This document shows positions 37,199 through 38,450 of a DNA stretch of 38,450 nt, one piece after another. Both the position numbers and the translations under genes were made by a program. The stretch is from Bacteroides sp. (lineage in GTDB: Bacteria; Bacteroidota; Bacteroidia; Bacteroidales; Muribaculaceae), in assembly GCA_014801235.1 (NCBI GenBank), contig JAAVEM010000025.1:42681-81130 (forward strand), in the 5' to 3' direction. Positions within the stretch are counted from its first letter, which is position 1; each line of letters begins with the position of its first letter. The notes beneath the pieces were generated by a model that saw only the letters and a program-made list of their open reading frames with translations, ran no database searches and was not told where the DNA came from.

Positions 37199-38450
37199 TT
37201 ATTCGGTAGCAAACAACACGGTGTTGTTGACAGTGTTAAGGGTCACGGTAAGTTTATGACCGCCAACGCCAGGCACCTGGAAACAGCCTTCGCCTACCAC
37301 TGTGGGCGCTTCGACGCCGAGAGTGACTGCTAAGTTTTTGTCGCCGGCTTCATCGCCTGCCCATTGAGCGGCACCCCATCCGGTGAGCTGCTGATAGAAT
37401 CGGCAATAAAGTTCATTACCGCCGTCAAGAGAACCCTCTTCGATGTCGAAAGTGCCGGTATAGATACCTGAATCGGTCTTGTCGACAAGCGCCCAGTCAT
37501 TATATTTGGCGGCATTTGACTCCGACGGTTCAGCCCATCCGGCGTTATTGCCCACCATATACACATACTTGGGTTCAACGACAGCCTGAGCGCCAGCCAT
37601 AATCTGGATCGACTTATCCTTCATGTTGACAACGATAGTCATCGTGCCTCCGGCATAGTCGGGGATATTGATGTTTCCTTTACCTACCACGAGAGTGCCT
37701 TGCCACTGACCGTCAGTAAGCTCGATGTCGGTATTATCGCCGTCGTCAGCCTTAAGACCGAATGAAACCGAAGCGTCGTCCCAGCCGTTAAGCTCGGTGT
37801 AGAAACGGAACATCGGAGCGGCGGGCACATCAAACACGCCTGAGTAAATCTGACTGCCGATAGTGGTCTCAAACAAGCGCCAGTCGGCAAGTTTTTCGGC
37901 ATTCGCTGCCGAGGGTTCCGACCATCCTTCAGGCGAACCGATCATATAGATGAAGCCGGGTTGCGGAATAGCGAAGTAGCCCTGAACCTGAGCGAGCTCA
38001 ACCCAGTCAGACTTCACGAGGCTCGACTCGACAGTGGGAAGCTGAGCGGTGGCGCGCACATACACTTTCTGCACCTCCTGAGCGGCAGGATTATTATTCC
38101 AGTCCTCTTCATTCTCAACGCCGTTGAGCGAGCATAGACCGGTGGCGAAATCCGCCTGCTTGATCTCCATTTTAGATGAAGTGAGCACGCTCGGAGTCAG
38201 CGCATACACCTCCTGCTTGTCAAGCGACATTTCAAGACCGTAATAAACCGAGGCGGCAAAGCCATAGTCGGGCTGTTCCTTCACCGAGAACTCCATTGTT
38301 CCCAACGGATCAAGCAGATAAAGCTGCTGGGCAAACGGAGGAGTGTTCAATATGATAGTGGTGTTTTCATCAGGCTCATGATAGCGGGGAGTGTCATCGT
38401 CACTACAAGCGGTGAAGCCGAATGCCACTGCAAGCGCTGAGAAAAGTATT
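37199..38450 (-). CDS. SusF-like outer membrane lipoprotein with two related C-terminal modules (5' end beyond window)
   Basis: The frame continues past the annotated GTG at 38428 as ...ILFSALAVAFGFTACSDDD (lipoprotein signal), so the true start is outside. Modules YMIGSPEGWSEPSAANAEKLADWRLFE... and YMVGNNAGWAEPSESNAAKYNDWALVD.... Confidence 0.8.
   Translation of the reverse strand, partial: ILFSALAVAFGFTACSDDDTPRYHEPDENTTIILNTPPFAQQLYLLDPLGTMEFSVKEQPDYGFAASVYYGLEMSLDKQEVYALTPSVLTSSKMEIKQADFATGLCSLNGVENEEDWNNNPAAQEVQKVYVRATAQLPTVESSLVKSDWVELAQVQGYFAIPQPGFIYMIGSPEGWSEPSAANAEKLADWRLFETTIGSQIYSGVFDVPAAPMFRFYTELNGWDDASVSFGLKADDGDNTDIELTDGQWQGTLVVGKGNINIPDYAGGTMTIVVNMKDKSIQIMAGAQAVVEPKYVYMVGNNAGWAEPSESNAAKYNDWALVDKTDSGIYTGTFDIEEGSLDGGNELYCRFYQQLTGWGAAQWAGDEAGDKNLAVTLGVEAPTVVGEGCFQVPGVGGHKLTVTLNTVNNTVLFATE

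Noticed and set aside
37199-38428. Start of the SusF-like ORF at 38428
   Set aside because: This is an internal GTG inside the lipoprotein signal; the frame stays open to the window end, so the gene is truncated, not complete.
1-38450. Whole-window TAG codon reassignment (as in some crAss-like phages)
   Set aside because: Only one in-frame TAG in all coding sequence; reassigned genomes would show many.

Overview
Chromosomal segment of a Bacteroidales genome (protein style resembles Muribaculaceae; inferred from content). Almost all genes are on the minus strand. Left edge: a metzincin-type metalloprotease-SusC-SusD operon, with SusD cut by the window start. Middle: housekeeping genes (DUF721/DciA-like, recF, rlmN, secDF, a PCMD-like surface protein, ispF, porV, asnS, an rRNA pseudouridine synthase with a long GGYNNNRQQ tandem repeat, dinB, maeB, a YpfJ-like metallopeptidase, amt, a ClC channel, queF, a C69 dipeptidase). 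Right: a second SusC/SusD/lipoprotein operon, preceded by SusE/SusF-like lipoprotein genes, the last cut by the window end. Two observations stand out. (1) A composite intergenic repeat occurs as three copies: GGA-triloop hairpin, then GAAACCCCATG...CATGGG long palindrome, then a second GGA-triloop hairpin. The stems differ in sequence but all pair, and the copies lie on both sides of the right-hand SusCD operon. (2) asnS carries a single in-frame TAG at codon 84, with intact AsnRS homology on both sides. No database or folding tools were used; all positions were read by eye.
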